A stretch of 37,903 nt of DNA from positions 1 through 37,903 of IMG/VR virus record IMGVR_UViG_3300042520_001567; one strand, 5' to 3'. The DNA is from a virus. The position numbers were made by a program, and so were the translations under genes. Of the stretch, positions 1 to 9,500 are shown piece after piece (the stretch's first letter is position 1; each line of letters opens with the position of its first letter). A model generated the notes under the pieces. It ran no database searches and had not been told where the DNA came from. It was given only the letters and a program-made list of their open reading frames with translations.

Positions 1-127
1 GGAGAAATATGTCCGGCAGATAATCGTGCCGTCCCGGTGATATGCCTGACCTGCCTCAAATCGGTGCAATCGACGATGGATTCGTTGGAGTGGTATCGCG
101 CATTGACCCTGCGCTGATCCCGGCCTC
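1..127. repeat. Terminal overlap, left copy
   Basis: Bases 1-127 are identical to 37777-37903 at the other end of the window. The copy covers the last codons of the adaptor gene and the first codons of the tail nozzle gene, so joining the ends restores both genes without a frame change. A length of exactly 127 is a common assembler k-mer, so this is more likely the overlap of a circular contig than a biological terminal repeat. A circularly permuted (headful) genome, or a collapsed direct terminal repeat located elsewhere, would both assemble this way. Confidence 0.95.
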
Positions 128-2861
128 TTACGTTTCCAACGCCGTCAACCGACGCTTCGAGGATCAGGTCATCAAGAACCGCTGGGGCATTGTGCAGCCC
201 AAGTGGGGAGGTAAGTGGGAGTTGCTGAACCGCGTGGTGACGGTGACCTCCAACTCTGTTTCCACAGTCCCTGTCAGCGGCACGCCCATCCCTCAGAACG
301 CAAGCATCTCCTCGGACCCAGTCGCCAACGTGCTGGTCTTTTCCAACGGCACCCGATGCCTCTTGGATGATGGGACCAACTGCGTGATGTCGACCGCAGC
401 ACTGGCTTTCACAGGGGCTCCGGTCAACCGCACCGTTCAGTTCTACAACCAGACGCTGCCCTTCGAGGACATCCTCGGCGTCCTGCCCTACCGCGACCCG
501 GACACCGGGGCCAATGCACTTCTGGTGGCAGTCAATGAGGCACGGACCTCCGACGGTGGCCAGGGTAAGGTCTGGTGCATCCGGCCCAACCAGTCGCCCG
601 TCGAGGTGCCCATGAACGGGCACGATATCTACCTGCCGGTGCGCCTCATCCAGGCCACCAACGGCGTGGTCATGCTGCGCCCGGGCAACGCCCGATACTA
701 CTTCTCAAGCGCCTCAGGAATCTACGACAACATCCTGATGGAGAACGGGAGCAATATCCTGTGCGAGGACTCCACGGTGCTTTCGGACGAGGACTCCACA
801 CAGGTCAACCTAAACGTGGTGCCCGACCTTACCACGGGCGATATCGTGACCATCGGCGGTGTGGGCGACGTGGCTCCTCTGTGGACTGCGACACCGGGTT
901 CTGGTCAAGGCTTCCAGTTCTTCGTAAACGTGGTCAACGAGGAGGTCTCGCTCCACCTGACATTGGTTGATGCTCGGGCCGGCACAAACCCATTGCCGCT
1001 GAGTCCTGAGAACAACGCCCGGTACTACATTGAGCGCTCTGCCAACCTGACCGGCTACGACCTGGCGCAAGACATCGTCGACAACCTGAACGACGGGATG
1101 CCCATCCTGATGCAGGGCAACGCCACGTTCCCGTCGGCGCTCGACGCCGGGTTCGACCGCATCCCGTCTACGCTGTCCATCGTTGGCTCTGACTCCACCG
1201 GAGACACGCTGACGGTCTACAACCACAACTTCATCCCGGGCGACCAGGTCTCGATCTCGAACGTGGTTGGAAGCGGCACGGTTAACAACAAGATCTACTA
1301 CGTCTACCCGGTCGACAACAACACGCTGAAGCTCTTCAACGGCACGACCGAGGAGACCGACTCGCTGAACGACGCTGGCCGCGCCATCATCCAGCTCACG
1401 ACCACTGGCACGTCGCCCAACATCACGATCAGTGCGGTCACGATCCTCAATCAGGGTTCCGGCTACCTCTCGGCCCCGGTGATCACGGTCTCTGGAACAT
1501 CCAGTGTGGCCGCAAGCCTGACTGCAACAGTCACCAACGGAATCGTCAGCTCGGTGGCTATCGTCAACGGCGGCACCTACTCGACCACACCCACCGCCTC
1601 GGTGGCCATGCCCTCCACGCTGGTCGACGTGGACAACAACAACATCACCGGCAGCATCAAGCGCTCAAGTGCTTCCGGTTCCTCGGTGCCCCCGGGTCGC
1701 GAGGGCCTGTACTTCCAGAACCGCCTGCTGCTGCTCTACGGCAACGACTACCTGGCCGTCTCCGACGTGCTGGACCCGCTGCACTACAGCCCGGTGCTCA
1801 ACGAGTTCAAGCTCAACACCGGCAGCAATGACCGCGTGGTGGCCCTGTACCCGTTCAACACCACCACGCTGCTGGTCTTCAAGGAACGCTCGGTGCTGGC
1901 TGTGGAGAACCTCTACGGCGACCTGTCGACCACACGGCTGACCGAGATCACCCGGGAGTTCGGCTGCGTGTCTCAGGCTTCCATCGCAGGCACGGGCTCC
2001 GACGTCATCTTCCTCTCCCAACGCGGCATCATCAGCCTGCGCCAGACCGAGTTTGGTATCAGTCAGTCGGTGGTTCTGCCCCTCTCCGATCAGATCCAGA
2101 ACATCGTCGACGACATCGACCAGGCCTACTGGGGCAACGCCTGTGCGACCTACTTCGCCAACCGCTACATCCTGAGCGTGCCCGTCGAGGGCGGTGACGG
2201 CAGCAACCAGCGCACGCTAATCTACAACTTCCTGAACAAGGCCTGGGAAGGCTACTGGGAGGGCTCTCTACTTGTTCCGCGGTTCTGGTGCCGTGTCATC
2301 GTAGCAGGCACCGACACGCTCTGTTGGGCCGATGAGAGTGGCCTGATCCACCAGTTCGACCCGCTCGGTCTCGTGGACGTCAACCTAACCGGAAACCTCA
2401 TCCAGATGTCGACCGAGGTTCGTTTCCGCGGCTACACCGGGGAGGACAACGTCGACCACAAGCAGTGGACCGACATCCAGTTCGAGCTGGGCAACTGGAA
2501 CACCCGCTATTCCATCACCGCGCAGTTCGACGGTGTGAACGAGTCCTATGTGGTCGCCACCGACCAGACCAAGGATCGCACGGTCTACTACACCTACGGA
2601 AGCGGCACCTACAACACCAACAACACCGCCGACAACTTCCTGGCCCCGTACCGCGAGGACTACTCGGTGACCACCCAGTTCCGATGCGGCAACAACGGCT
2701 GGAAGGCCGGCCTGCACCAGTTCTTCAGCCACAAGGCCCGCCTGCGTAAGCACTCGGCCTCTGTGCAGCCCCTGATCACCACCGACCAGGGCTCCCTCGA
2801 CATCTACAGCGCCAAGGTCATCGGCATTGCATTCCGACTCTACGGCAAGAACGACGTCTAA
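42..2861 (+). CDS. Tail nozzle-like protein (T7 gp12/tail tubular B-type role)
   Basis: This 939-aa protein follows the adaptor gene across the circular junction with a 1-base gap (TGA, T, ATG). It opens with an arm-like segment (residues about 1-60) containing the NRRFEDQVIKNRWG motif. A large beta-rich body follows, with FQNRLLLLYGNDYLAVSD near residue 560 and LLVFKERS near residue 610, a pattern I associate with beta-propeller tail nozzle proteins of short-tailed phages. Around residues 470-515 there is an insert made of two units of a GSGYLSAP/GGTYSTTP type beta repeat. The role is the distal tail tube through which DNA leaves the virion. Position directly after the adaptor and before a fibre gene supports this. 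The exact family is inferred from sequence pattern only. Confidence 0.75.
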   Translation: MPDLPQIGAIDDGFVGVVSRIDPALIPASYVSNAVNRRFEDQVIKNRWGIVQPKWGGKWELLNRVVTVTSNSVSTVPVSGTPIPQNASISSDPVANVLVFSNGTRCLLDDGTNCVMSTAALAFTGAPVNRTVQFYNQTLPFEDILGVLPYRDPDTGANALLVAVNEARTSDGGQGKVWCIRPNQSPVEVPMNGHDIYLPVRLIQATNGVVMLRPGNARYYFSSASGIYDNILMENGSNILCEDSTVLSDEDSTQVNLNVVPDLTTGDIVTIGGVGDVAPLWTATPGSGQGFQFFVNVVNEEVSLHLTLVDARAGTNPLPLSPENNARYYIERSANLTGYDLAQDIVDNLNDGMPILMQGNATFPSALDAGFDRIPSTLSIVGSDSTGDTLTVYNHNFIPGDQVSISNVVGSGTVNNKIYYVYPVDNNTLKLFNGTTEETDSLNDAGRAIIQLTTTGTSPNITISAVTILNQGSGYLSAPVITVSGTSSVAASLTATVTNGIVSSVAIVNGGTYSTTPTASVAMPSTLVDVDNNNITGSIKRSSASGSSVPPGREGLYFQNRLLLLYGNDYLAVSDVLDPLHYSPVLNEFKLNTGSNDRVVALYPFNTTTLLVFKERSVLAVENLYGDLSTTRLTEITREFGCVSQASIAGTGSDVIFLSQRGIISLRQTEFGISQSVVLPLSDQIQNIVDDIDQAYWGNACATYFANRYILSVPVEGGDGSNQRTLIYNFLNKAWEGYWEGSLLVPRFWCRVIVAGTDTLCWADESGLIHQFDPLGLVDVNLTGNLIQMSTEVRFRGYTGEDNVDHKQWTDIQFELGNWNTRYSITAQFDGVNESYVVATDQTKDRTVYYTYGSGTYNTNNTADNFLAPYREDYSVTTQFRCGNNGWKAGLHQFFSHKARLRKHSASVQPLITTDQGSLDIYSAKVIGIAFRLYGKNDV

Positions 2862-2867
2862 ACCACC

Positions 2868-3803
2868 ATGCCACTCTTTGTAACTGTCACCCCGGGTACC
2901 ACGGTCAGCTCAACCACCACGCTGTCGGCCTCGACGCTCAACCTCCTGGGCACGCCCAGCATCGACATCACCGGCTCGGTCGACGGCGGCACGCTCTCGG
3001 TGGCCGATGGTTCGCTGACTCTTGCCAAGTTCGCACCGATCTCCGGCAGCCGGCTCATCGGCAACGGCAGCGCCGTGTCGGCCTACCCTGCGGAACTCTC
3101 CTCGACCGACCTGGCGTTCACCTCAAGCACGGTGAACATCGGCACCGGGGCTGTCGTTGAAGCCAAACTGGGTGCCCGTGCTGTCACCGTAGGCAAACTG
3201 TTTGCTGTCGATGGTACAACGACTACCAAGCTACTTGGGCGCTACACCACCGGATCTGGTGACATCGAGACTTTAACTGTCGGGTCCAATCTAACCGTCA
3301 CCGGAGGAGCGCTAACCACGCTGCGCCCTCGCACTGCGTTCACAAATTTTGAAGCGGCAACCTTTTACGTTATCAGCAATGTCCGCGCAAACGCAGTAAC
3401 GCTCAGTGATCTTAGCACGTCGATCACACCACAAACCAACACGTCAAAAGTTTTGGTTCAGTTCAGTATCAACTACGAAGTAATCTATACGACTGCGTTT
3501 ATACTTGAGCGCGTCGACGGTGTAACCGTGACCCCTCTAGGTGTTCCAGCCACACCGGAAAACAGAATTTACGGAACTAAGGTTGCAGCCTACGATGGAG
3601 ATAACAACAGTACTCAGTCTTCCATCGTGATCTCATTTTTAGACAGCCCTGCTTCAACTAACGCGATTACTTATCGAGTAAGGGCGTACTGTAACGCCGC
3701 ATCTGCGACACTTGCTGTTAACCGTTCGATTACGGACACAAATAATTCTAATTTTTCAAGATCAACATCACAAGTGATACTTCAGGAGATCCTTCCGACC
3801 TGA
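2868..3803 (+). CDS. Tail fibre/appendage protein with a receptor-binding-type C-terminal domain
   Basis: 311 aa. The N-terminal half is Thr/Ser/Gly-rich and beta-repetitive, with a TTKLLGRYTTGSGDIETLTV segment (residues about 118-137) that matches a module in the 907-aa fibre (compare DKILGRDTSGTGVVEELTV). From about residue 150 the character changes to a beta-sandwich-like domain with SKVLVQFSINYE, SFLDSPAST and AVNRSITDT motifs, which recur at the C-termini of many phage fibres. The DNA of this second half (about 3330-3790) is clearly more A/T-rich than its surroundings, suggesting the tip was acquired separately. It likely attaches to the tail and binds the host surface. The receptor is unknown. 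Confidence 0.7.
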   Translation: MPLFVTVTPGTTVSSTTTLSASTLNLLGTPSIDITGSVDGGTLSVADGSLTLAKFAPISGSRLIGNGSAVSAYPAELSSTDLAFTSSTVNIGTGAVVEAKLGARAVTVGKLFAVDGTTTTKLLGRYTTGSGDIETLTVGSNLTVTGGALTTLRPRTAFTNFEAATFYVISNVRANAVTLSDLSTSITPQTNTSKVLVQFSINYEVIYTTAFILERVDGVTVTPLGVPATPENRIYGTKVAAYDGDNNSTQSSIVISFLDSPASTNAITYRVRAYCNAASATLAVNRSITDTNNSNFSRSTSQVILQEILPT

Positions 3804-4207
3804 TGATCCCCGCCATCACAGACTACCTGCTGCACAAGCTCCCGGACAGCTTCCAGGGCTGGACCCGTGAGGCCGTCGAGGACTACGTCATGTTCCACGC
3901 GGAGCAGGGTACGCTCAAGATTGCCACTCAGGACGAGCAGGTGGTTGCCGTGCTTGTAGGCTGGCGTCAGACGGGTCCAGAGCCTAAGGCCTGGGAGTGG
4001 CAGCATTCCGACCCCAATGGCGACCACTGGTACTGGCATCAATTCGCCGCGGATTGCGCGGTATTCGCCATGGCGGTGGCGGCTAAGTTCTTCCATGACC
4101 GACCGGAGGCTGCAATCCTCCCGGCTATCGGCTATCGCAACGGCAAACTGACCACCTACAAGAAAGGCTCGATGCCGATCTACCGGGTGGCCTCCAAAAT
4201 GATATGA
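3803..4207 (+). CDS. Small virion-associated protein, possible GNAT-like fold (T7 gp13 position)
   Basis: 134 aa. The start ATG shares its A with the preceding TGA (3801-3803) and the stop overlaps the next ATG. The sequence is compact and Trp/Tyr-rich, with WEWQHSDPNGDHWYWHQFA in the middle and an ending around KLTTYKKGSMPIYRVASKM. It is the first of four adjacent genes whose order and position mirror T7 internal core genes 13-16; T7 gp13 has a similar length and has been noted as acetyltransferase-like. The arrangement is visible; the GNAT resemblance is weak and no acetyl-CoA motif is clear. It may equally be a chaperone or minor virion component. Confidence 0.5.
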   Translation: MIPAITDYLLHKLPDSFQGWTREAVEDYVMFHAEQGTLKIATQDEQVVAVLVGWRQTGPEPKAWEWQHSDPNGDHWYWHQFAADCAVFAMAVAAKFFHDRPEAAILPAIGYRNGKLTTYKKGSMPIYRVASKMI

Positions 4208-5055
4208 CAGTCGAAGCACCTCCAGCACGCAACTACGCCCAGGAAACCCGGGAAACACTCCGAAACCAAATTGATTTGGCACCGGAGAAGTATGCCGCGG
4301 AGGCACAGTTCGCGCCCAAGTATCAGGCGCTGACCATTGATATGCTCAAGCAGGCAACTCCTGAGCTGCTGCGTCTGTACGAAGAGCAGATTGCGCCAGC
4401 AATGGGGCGCACCGAGGCTGCCAGCCGTGCATCTTCCCGGGCTGGCGACATTGCTGATATTGCCAAGCTCGGGCCTCAAGCCCGTGCTGCCATCCAAGGC
4501 TTTGCCCCGGAGCAGACCCGCATTGCCGACATCCTTGCCCAGAACGCGACCTCCAATCTCCTTGCCGGCTCCCGGCTAACCCCGGAGCAGCAGCGGATGG
4601 CGCAGCAGCAGGCCCGCGTAGCCTCTTCGGCCCGTGGTATGGCCCAGGGACCCAATGCCGCGCTGCAGGAAGCCCTGCGCTCCCAGATGATCGGTGCCGG
4701 CCTCCAACAGCAGCGCCAGCAGCAGGCCATGGGCGCACTGCAGGCCGGTCAGGGCGTGTATGGAGACGTGTTCCAGCAGGTCTTGGGACGGCCTTCTCAG
4801 GCCTTTGCAGGATCTCAGGGATTCGTAGGCCAGGCCTCGGGCTTCAACCCCGGACAGCTCTTCAACCCGGAGAGCGCCTACGCATCCAACATCTACGCAG
4901 GCAACCAGCAGGCCATTGGCGCTGCTCGGGCTGCCGGTGCATCCGCTACATCCGGCCTGATCGGTGGCGGCCTCGGTGCTTTAGGAAGCATCGGTGGTGG
5001 ATTGTTCAGTGGTGCTGGCTCTGCTGGCGGTTTCGGCAAACTCTTCGGAGGCTAA
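4204..5055 (+). CDS. Internal virion protein (T7 gp14-like position)
   Basis: 283 aa, overlapping its upstream neighbour by ATGA. The N-terminal half is helical and charged, with Gln/Ala-rich stretches (QQQRMAQQQARVASSARG; LQQQRQQQAMGALQ) that look like amphipathic helices. The last ~45 residues are extremely Gly/Ala/Ser-rich (GLIGGGLGALGSIGGG), a feature common in ejected phage core proteins that insert into membranes. No enzymatic motif is visible. The position, second in a four-gene block before the giant core protein, suggests an ejection-channel component. The assignment rests on context and composition rather than a recognised domain. Confidence 0.6.
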   Translation: MTVEAPPARNYAQETRETLRNQIDLAPEKYAAEAQFAPKYQALTIDMLKQATPELLRLYEEQIAPAMGRTEAASRASSRAGDIADIAKLGPQARAAIQGFAPEQTRIADILAQNATSNLLAGSRLTPEQQRMAQQQARVASSARGMAQGPNAALQEALRSQMIGAGLQQQRQQQAMGALQAGQGVYGDVFQQVLGRPSQAFAGSQGFVGQASGFNPGQLFNPESAYASNIYAGNQQAIGAARAAGASATSGLIGGGLGALGSIGGGLFSGAGSAGGFGKLFGG

Positions 5056-5058
5056 TCT

Positions 5059-6588
5059 ATGGCGACTTACAGCTACTCAGCAGGCTACCAGGGCGGAGGA
5101 CCTTCCGCCGTGCCTTCCGGCTACATCGAGGCCTACTCGCAGGCCGGGCGCAACATCGGCCAGGGCATCCAGCAGATCGGCAATGCCATCGGCGAGTCGC
5201 TGCAGCGGTACGGGCAGAACAAGGCTGAGAACGAGTTCCTGACGTCACGCCTTGAGTCGCTGGCCCCGTATCTGAACACCGTTGCCCAGAGCGGCAACAT
5301 CATGGACAAGAACAGTGCGGAGTCGAAGCTGCTCGGCGACATCGAGAAGTTCTCGTCGATGTCCATCCCGCAGAAGAAGGCCACGCTGCTCAATGCCGAG
5401 TTCTTCTTGGATCGGGCCGACAAGCAGCGTGCGAGGGAGATTCAAGATATTCAGGCCGAGGCCGCCCGCTTTAACTTGCAGACAGCGCAAGGTGCCGAGG
5501 CACGACGCCTTGGGCTCGAGCAGGCAATCTCTCAGGTTGCCCAGCTTCCGGCCACGCAGGAAGTCACGGTGCCCGCACCTCCGGCAATCATCAGCAGCAG
5601 CCTGAACATTCCCGCGGAGCAGCAGCCCTACACCCCGTTCTACCAGGTGCAGCAGATCCCGGGTGGCACGATCCAGCAGCCTCCGGCCCCGCAGATGCCG
5701 CAAGGTCCGACCTTTGGCGGAATGCGCTTCGGCGGTGCCGATCAGTATACCATGGGCCTCGGGCGCAACATCATGCCCATCCCGGCTGGCACCAACCGCT
5801 CGCAGTTCACTCCTTCCGCACAAGTTCAGGCAGCCCCGCCTGCCGGTATCGCGCCCATCCCGCAGCGTGAGGTCCCAGCTTTCGAGTCGCAGCCCATTCA
5901 GCGCACGGTTACCGAGACCCAGCCGGTCAACTACCAGGACCGCTTCAAACAGGCGGTCGACGTGTTCCAGCGTTTGGGTGCTCCGATCAACCCGGATGCC
6001 ATCAGGAGCGTGCTGGAGGCCACCGGAACGCCTCGGCCCATTCAGGTCGACACCCAGACTCTGCCTGGCGGCATCACCGTGGTGCGTGCGGACGGCAAGG
6101 TGGATATCCTTCCTGCTCCCAAGATGGTCGAAGGCAAGGATCTGACCGAGGGGCAGTCCAACTCGCTTGGCTTTGCTTCGCGCATGATGCTCAACGAGAG
6201 CACAATCAATGACGTGGTGGGCCGCGGTTACCGTCCTGGTGGCCTGACTGAGTTTGGCTTCACCCCAGAGCGTCTGCGTTCCGACGACCGCAAGATCTAC
6301 GACGCCGCCAAGGAAAACTGGATTGCTGCTGCCCTGCGCAAGGAGTCCGGTGCTGCCATCGGCAAGGACGAGTATTCCGCCGCAGATCGTCAATACTTCC
6401 CGCAACCCGGCGACAGCGACAAGGTGCTTAAACAGAAGGCAACCCTGCGCTCGACCGTCTTCAAGTCCATGAAGGCCGGAATCGGTCGGTTCGCTGACGA
6501 CTACCTGCGCCAGATGGGCGTCGGTCAGGAAACCCAGCCCCAAGGCGGCGTCCGTAGATACAATCCCGTCACGAAGCGCATCGAGTAA
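5059..6588 (+). CDS. Internal virion protein (T7 gp15-like position)
   Basis: 509 aa, starting 3 bases after the preceding stop. The N-terminal region (about 1-150) is helical and charged. A Pro/Gln-rich, probably disordered middle section (about 170-290) carries PAPPAI and QQPPAPQMPQGP stretches. The C-terminal domain (about 380-490) contains FTPERLRSDDRKIYDAAKE and the ENWIAAALRKESGAAI and RQYFPQPGDSD motifs, a combination I recognise as recurrent in large phage internal or ejected proteins. No signal peptide or catalytic motif is evident. It sits between the gp14-like and giant proteins and is probably co-packaged and ejected with them. Confidence 0.6.
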   Translation: MATYSYSAGYQGGGPSAVPSGYIEAYSQAGRNIGQGIQQIGNAIGESLQRYGQNKAENEFLTSRLESLAPYLNTVAQSGNIMDKNSAESKLLGDIEKFSSMSIPQKKATLLNAEFFLDRADKQRAREIQDIQAEAARFNLQTAQGAEARRLGLEQAISQVAQLPATQEVTVPAPPAIISSSLNIPAEQQPYTPFYQVQQIPGGTIQQPPAPQMPQGPTFGGMRFGGADQYTMGLGRNIMPIPAGTNRSQFTPSAQVQAAPPAGIAPIPQREVPAFESQPIQRTVTETQPVNYQDRFKQAVDVFQRLGAPINPDAIRSVLEATGTPRPIQVDTQTLPGGITVVRADGKVDILPAPKMVEGKDLTEGQSNSLGFASRMMLNESTINDVVGRGYRPGGLTEFGFTPERLRSDDRKIYDAAKENWIAAALRKESGAAIGKDEYSAADRQYFPQPGDSDKVLKQKATLRSTVFKSMKAGIGRFADDYLRQMGVGQETQPQGGVRRYNPVTKRIE

Positions 6589-6590
6589 TT

Positions 6591-9500
6591 ATGCCATACC
6601 AGATCCAGGTCGGCTCTCAGGTTGTCGAGTTCCCTGATTCCGTTGGCCAGGATGAGGCCCAGCGGATTTTGTCCGAGCAGTTCCCAGCCACTGGCGAGGA
6701 CATTGCCGGTGCTATGCAGGACCCGGCCTACAAGCCCTCGGTCGACGACTACCTCAAGTTCGAGCAGTACTCCAAGACCAAGCAGACCGACTGGATCAAC
6801 ACCATCGCGCAGTCGGTGGATGCTGCCGCCGGCCTGATCGGTGGCGCGATCTCCGAGGGGGCACAGGGTGCTGTTGCCAACCCGCTCAACTACATCGAAG
6901 GCGCTGCCCAAGGCACCCGGCAGCTCTACGGCCTGGTCGCACAGTCTCAGGACCCCGGCTCTCCGCTCTTTAAGTTCAAGGACCTCGTCGCAGGCACGGG
7001 CACCGCGGAGTCCCGCTACAATCAGTTCCTTGAGGCCCGCGACTTCGCCAACACCACCGCACGCCTCGAACGCGGCGAGGAAGGCATTATCGTCCCGCCT
7101 GAGTACACCAACCCGGAGTTTGTCCAGGGCGTGTCCATGATCCTTGACCCGACGCTGGCTCTCCCCGGTATCGGCGAGATCATTGGTGCAGGTAAGCTCG
7201 CCACCCGTGCAGTCGGCAAAGGCGCTCAACTCACAGGGCGTGCCGTTGCCGGCGTTGCAATGCCTCTGGAACGCGTTGCAGGTGCTGCCGAGCGCATGAC
7301 AGCGGAAGCACTTGGAATGGCTCCTGAGGCACTCCGTAACACCGCGGCGACTGCCGGTCTTGCAGGCGCTCTTGGTATTGCCCCGGAGGCCGCTGCCTTC
7401 GCTGCCATCCCCGCAGGTATCCGTACCGCACGCGAGGCCGGCGAGGCCTTGACCCGTGCCGGCGAGAATCTGGTGACCCAGCCCTCCCGTGTTGGACCGC
7501 TGGAAGCCATTGGTGCTGCCCCGGGTGCCAACCTACGCCAGCGGATGCTCGGTGTGGTCGGGCAGTATGGTGGTGATGCCGCGGTCGATGCTGCCTTGCG
7601 TGCCACTGCCGGCGGCATTGAGGGCGCTACCTTGGGTGCAGGGCTCGGCTACCTGTCAGGCGGCGAGGAAGGTGCGGCCGCTGGCGTTGGATCTGGCCTT
7701 GCCCAGGGCGCAGCCGGTGCCCTCGGTGCCCGCGGCTTCGAGCGGCTCACCGGCAAAGCCGCCAAGGAAGCCCGGGCCGGCGACCTCGGGCGCTTTATCG
7801 ACGCCCAGCAGGACCCAACGACCAAGGCGCTGTTTGAGCGGGTGCGAGATCAGAACGGCGTGGATGCAGCGTCGGCGCTCATGGACCTTCAAGGCCTTGT
7901 CCGAGGCAAGTTCGGGGATGTCGACATCCTCTATCGTTCCAACGCCCAGATGGCCGAAAAGTTCGGCGACAAAATCCGCGGTGTGCAGGTTGAGTTGGCG
8001 GAGCGACCCACAATATTCATCAACGCCGACATCATCGGCAAGGGCACCGGCGACGGCCCGCTCTACACGCTCGGCCACGAGCTCTTCCATGCTCTTGAGA
8101 AGAGCACTCAGCTCGAGGGCGGAGCCACCGAGATCAAGGATGCGCTTGTTGGGCGGTGGGTTCAGGAAGGCGACGTAGTCCGTAAGCTGGCCGAGGGCGC
8201 TTTCAATGACGCCGAGATTGAGGACCGTTTCAACGAGTACCGCGACAAGCTGGCCGCAGGCAGTCAGGAGCGTGCCGATCAACTCGCTCGGTACGACACC
8301 ATCGACAAGAAAGCTGGCTATGTGGCCTCGGAGCTGGCTGCGGAACACTTCGCTGGACTCTTGGCCGGCCAGAAGCCTGACGCATTGCTCAAGGGCTTCT
8401 CAGGTATCACCCGGCAGTTGCTGGACTCCGCACTAACACAGAATGCCAGCCGGGCACTAGCCGATGCCGCTGCGACCATTGAACGCACTTTCGGAGTCAA
8501 GCCCACCGACTCGGTGTTGTTCCCTGACCTGAAGCAGGCCTCGCCTCAGGTGAACGCCATGCTGCGCGACCTGCTTCGTGCCCGTCGCAAGCTGGATGAG
8601 CGCATCACAATTGAGAACGAGGGACCCGGCAAGGTACTGAAGCCGCAGGATGTCTCCAACCCGATTGCCGCCAAGCAGTTGGTTGATCTCGGTGTGGCAG
8701 AGCAGATGCCTGACGGCAGCGTCAGGAACCTCTCAGACGAGGAGATCCGAGTTCGTGAGGAGAAGGACACCGCCGCCATCAGGACAATCCTAGAAGGCAT
8801 CCCGGGTGCCCGCGTTGTCGATGGCGAGATCCTGGGCCGATTCAGCCCGCAGCAGTTGTCTGCCATCGAGCAGTCCCAGGCAGTCAGCAGCCGGATGAAG
8901 GATAAGATCCGGGCTGTCAATGCGGCTATGGATGCCGGCAACAGCATTTTCCTGAACTACGGTGCTGCGACTAAGCGGGTGAAGAACCGGCTGACCGGCA
9001 AGTTCACCAGCAAGTACAACAGCGGCATCCGTCTTTCTCAGCGAGAGGTGTTGCCCTACAGCTTCTACCTGTCCAAGGCTGATAACCCGGTCATCAAGGC
9101 CATCGACATCAGCAAGATCCGCGGTGCCTTGGACAAGTTGACGGCTCCCGATGGTGGAGTGGCCGCCGGCCTGTGGGACAACGTCGACGGGTTCATGTCT
9201 GACTTGGCCGCCTACTTCACCAACCTGGACGCCGGTGAGGGCGCACGCCGGTCTGCGGAGATCTTCGGAGTCGACAAGGCCCGCTTCCTCGGCGACTTCG
9301 TGAACGAGCAGGAGAAGGGTGGCCGCAAGTTCGTGCGCGACTTCCGCCTGGACCGTATCGGGTCGACGGCACCGATGGACTTCCGGGCTCGTATCTCCGA
9401 GGACGCAATCCAGAAGTCCAAGCTCCGCTGGATGCCCGCCGAGACCATCGGCGACAAGTCGATCATCAACTCCGATGAGGGCTACCGCATCATCAGCGGT

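Noticed and set aside
1-127. A genuine biological direct terminal repeat at the window ends
   Set aside because: The repeat falls inside coding sequence of the tail genes and has the exact length of a common assembly k-mer, so a contig-circularisation overlap is the simpler explanation.
5245-6543. Long minus-strand open frame of about 430 codons opposite the 509-aa core protein
   Set aside because: It mirrors the GC-rich third-position bias of the plus-strand gene, has no protein-like motifs, and no minus-strand gene is supported anywhere else.
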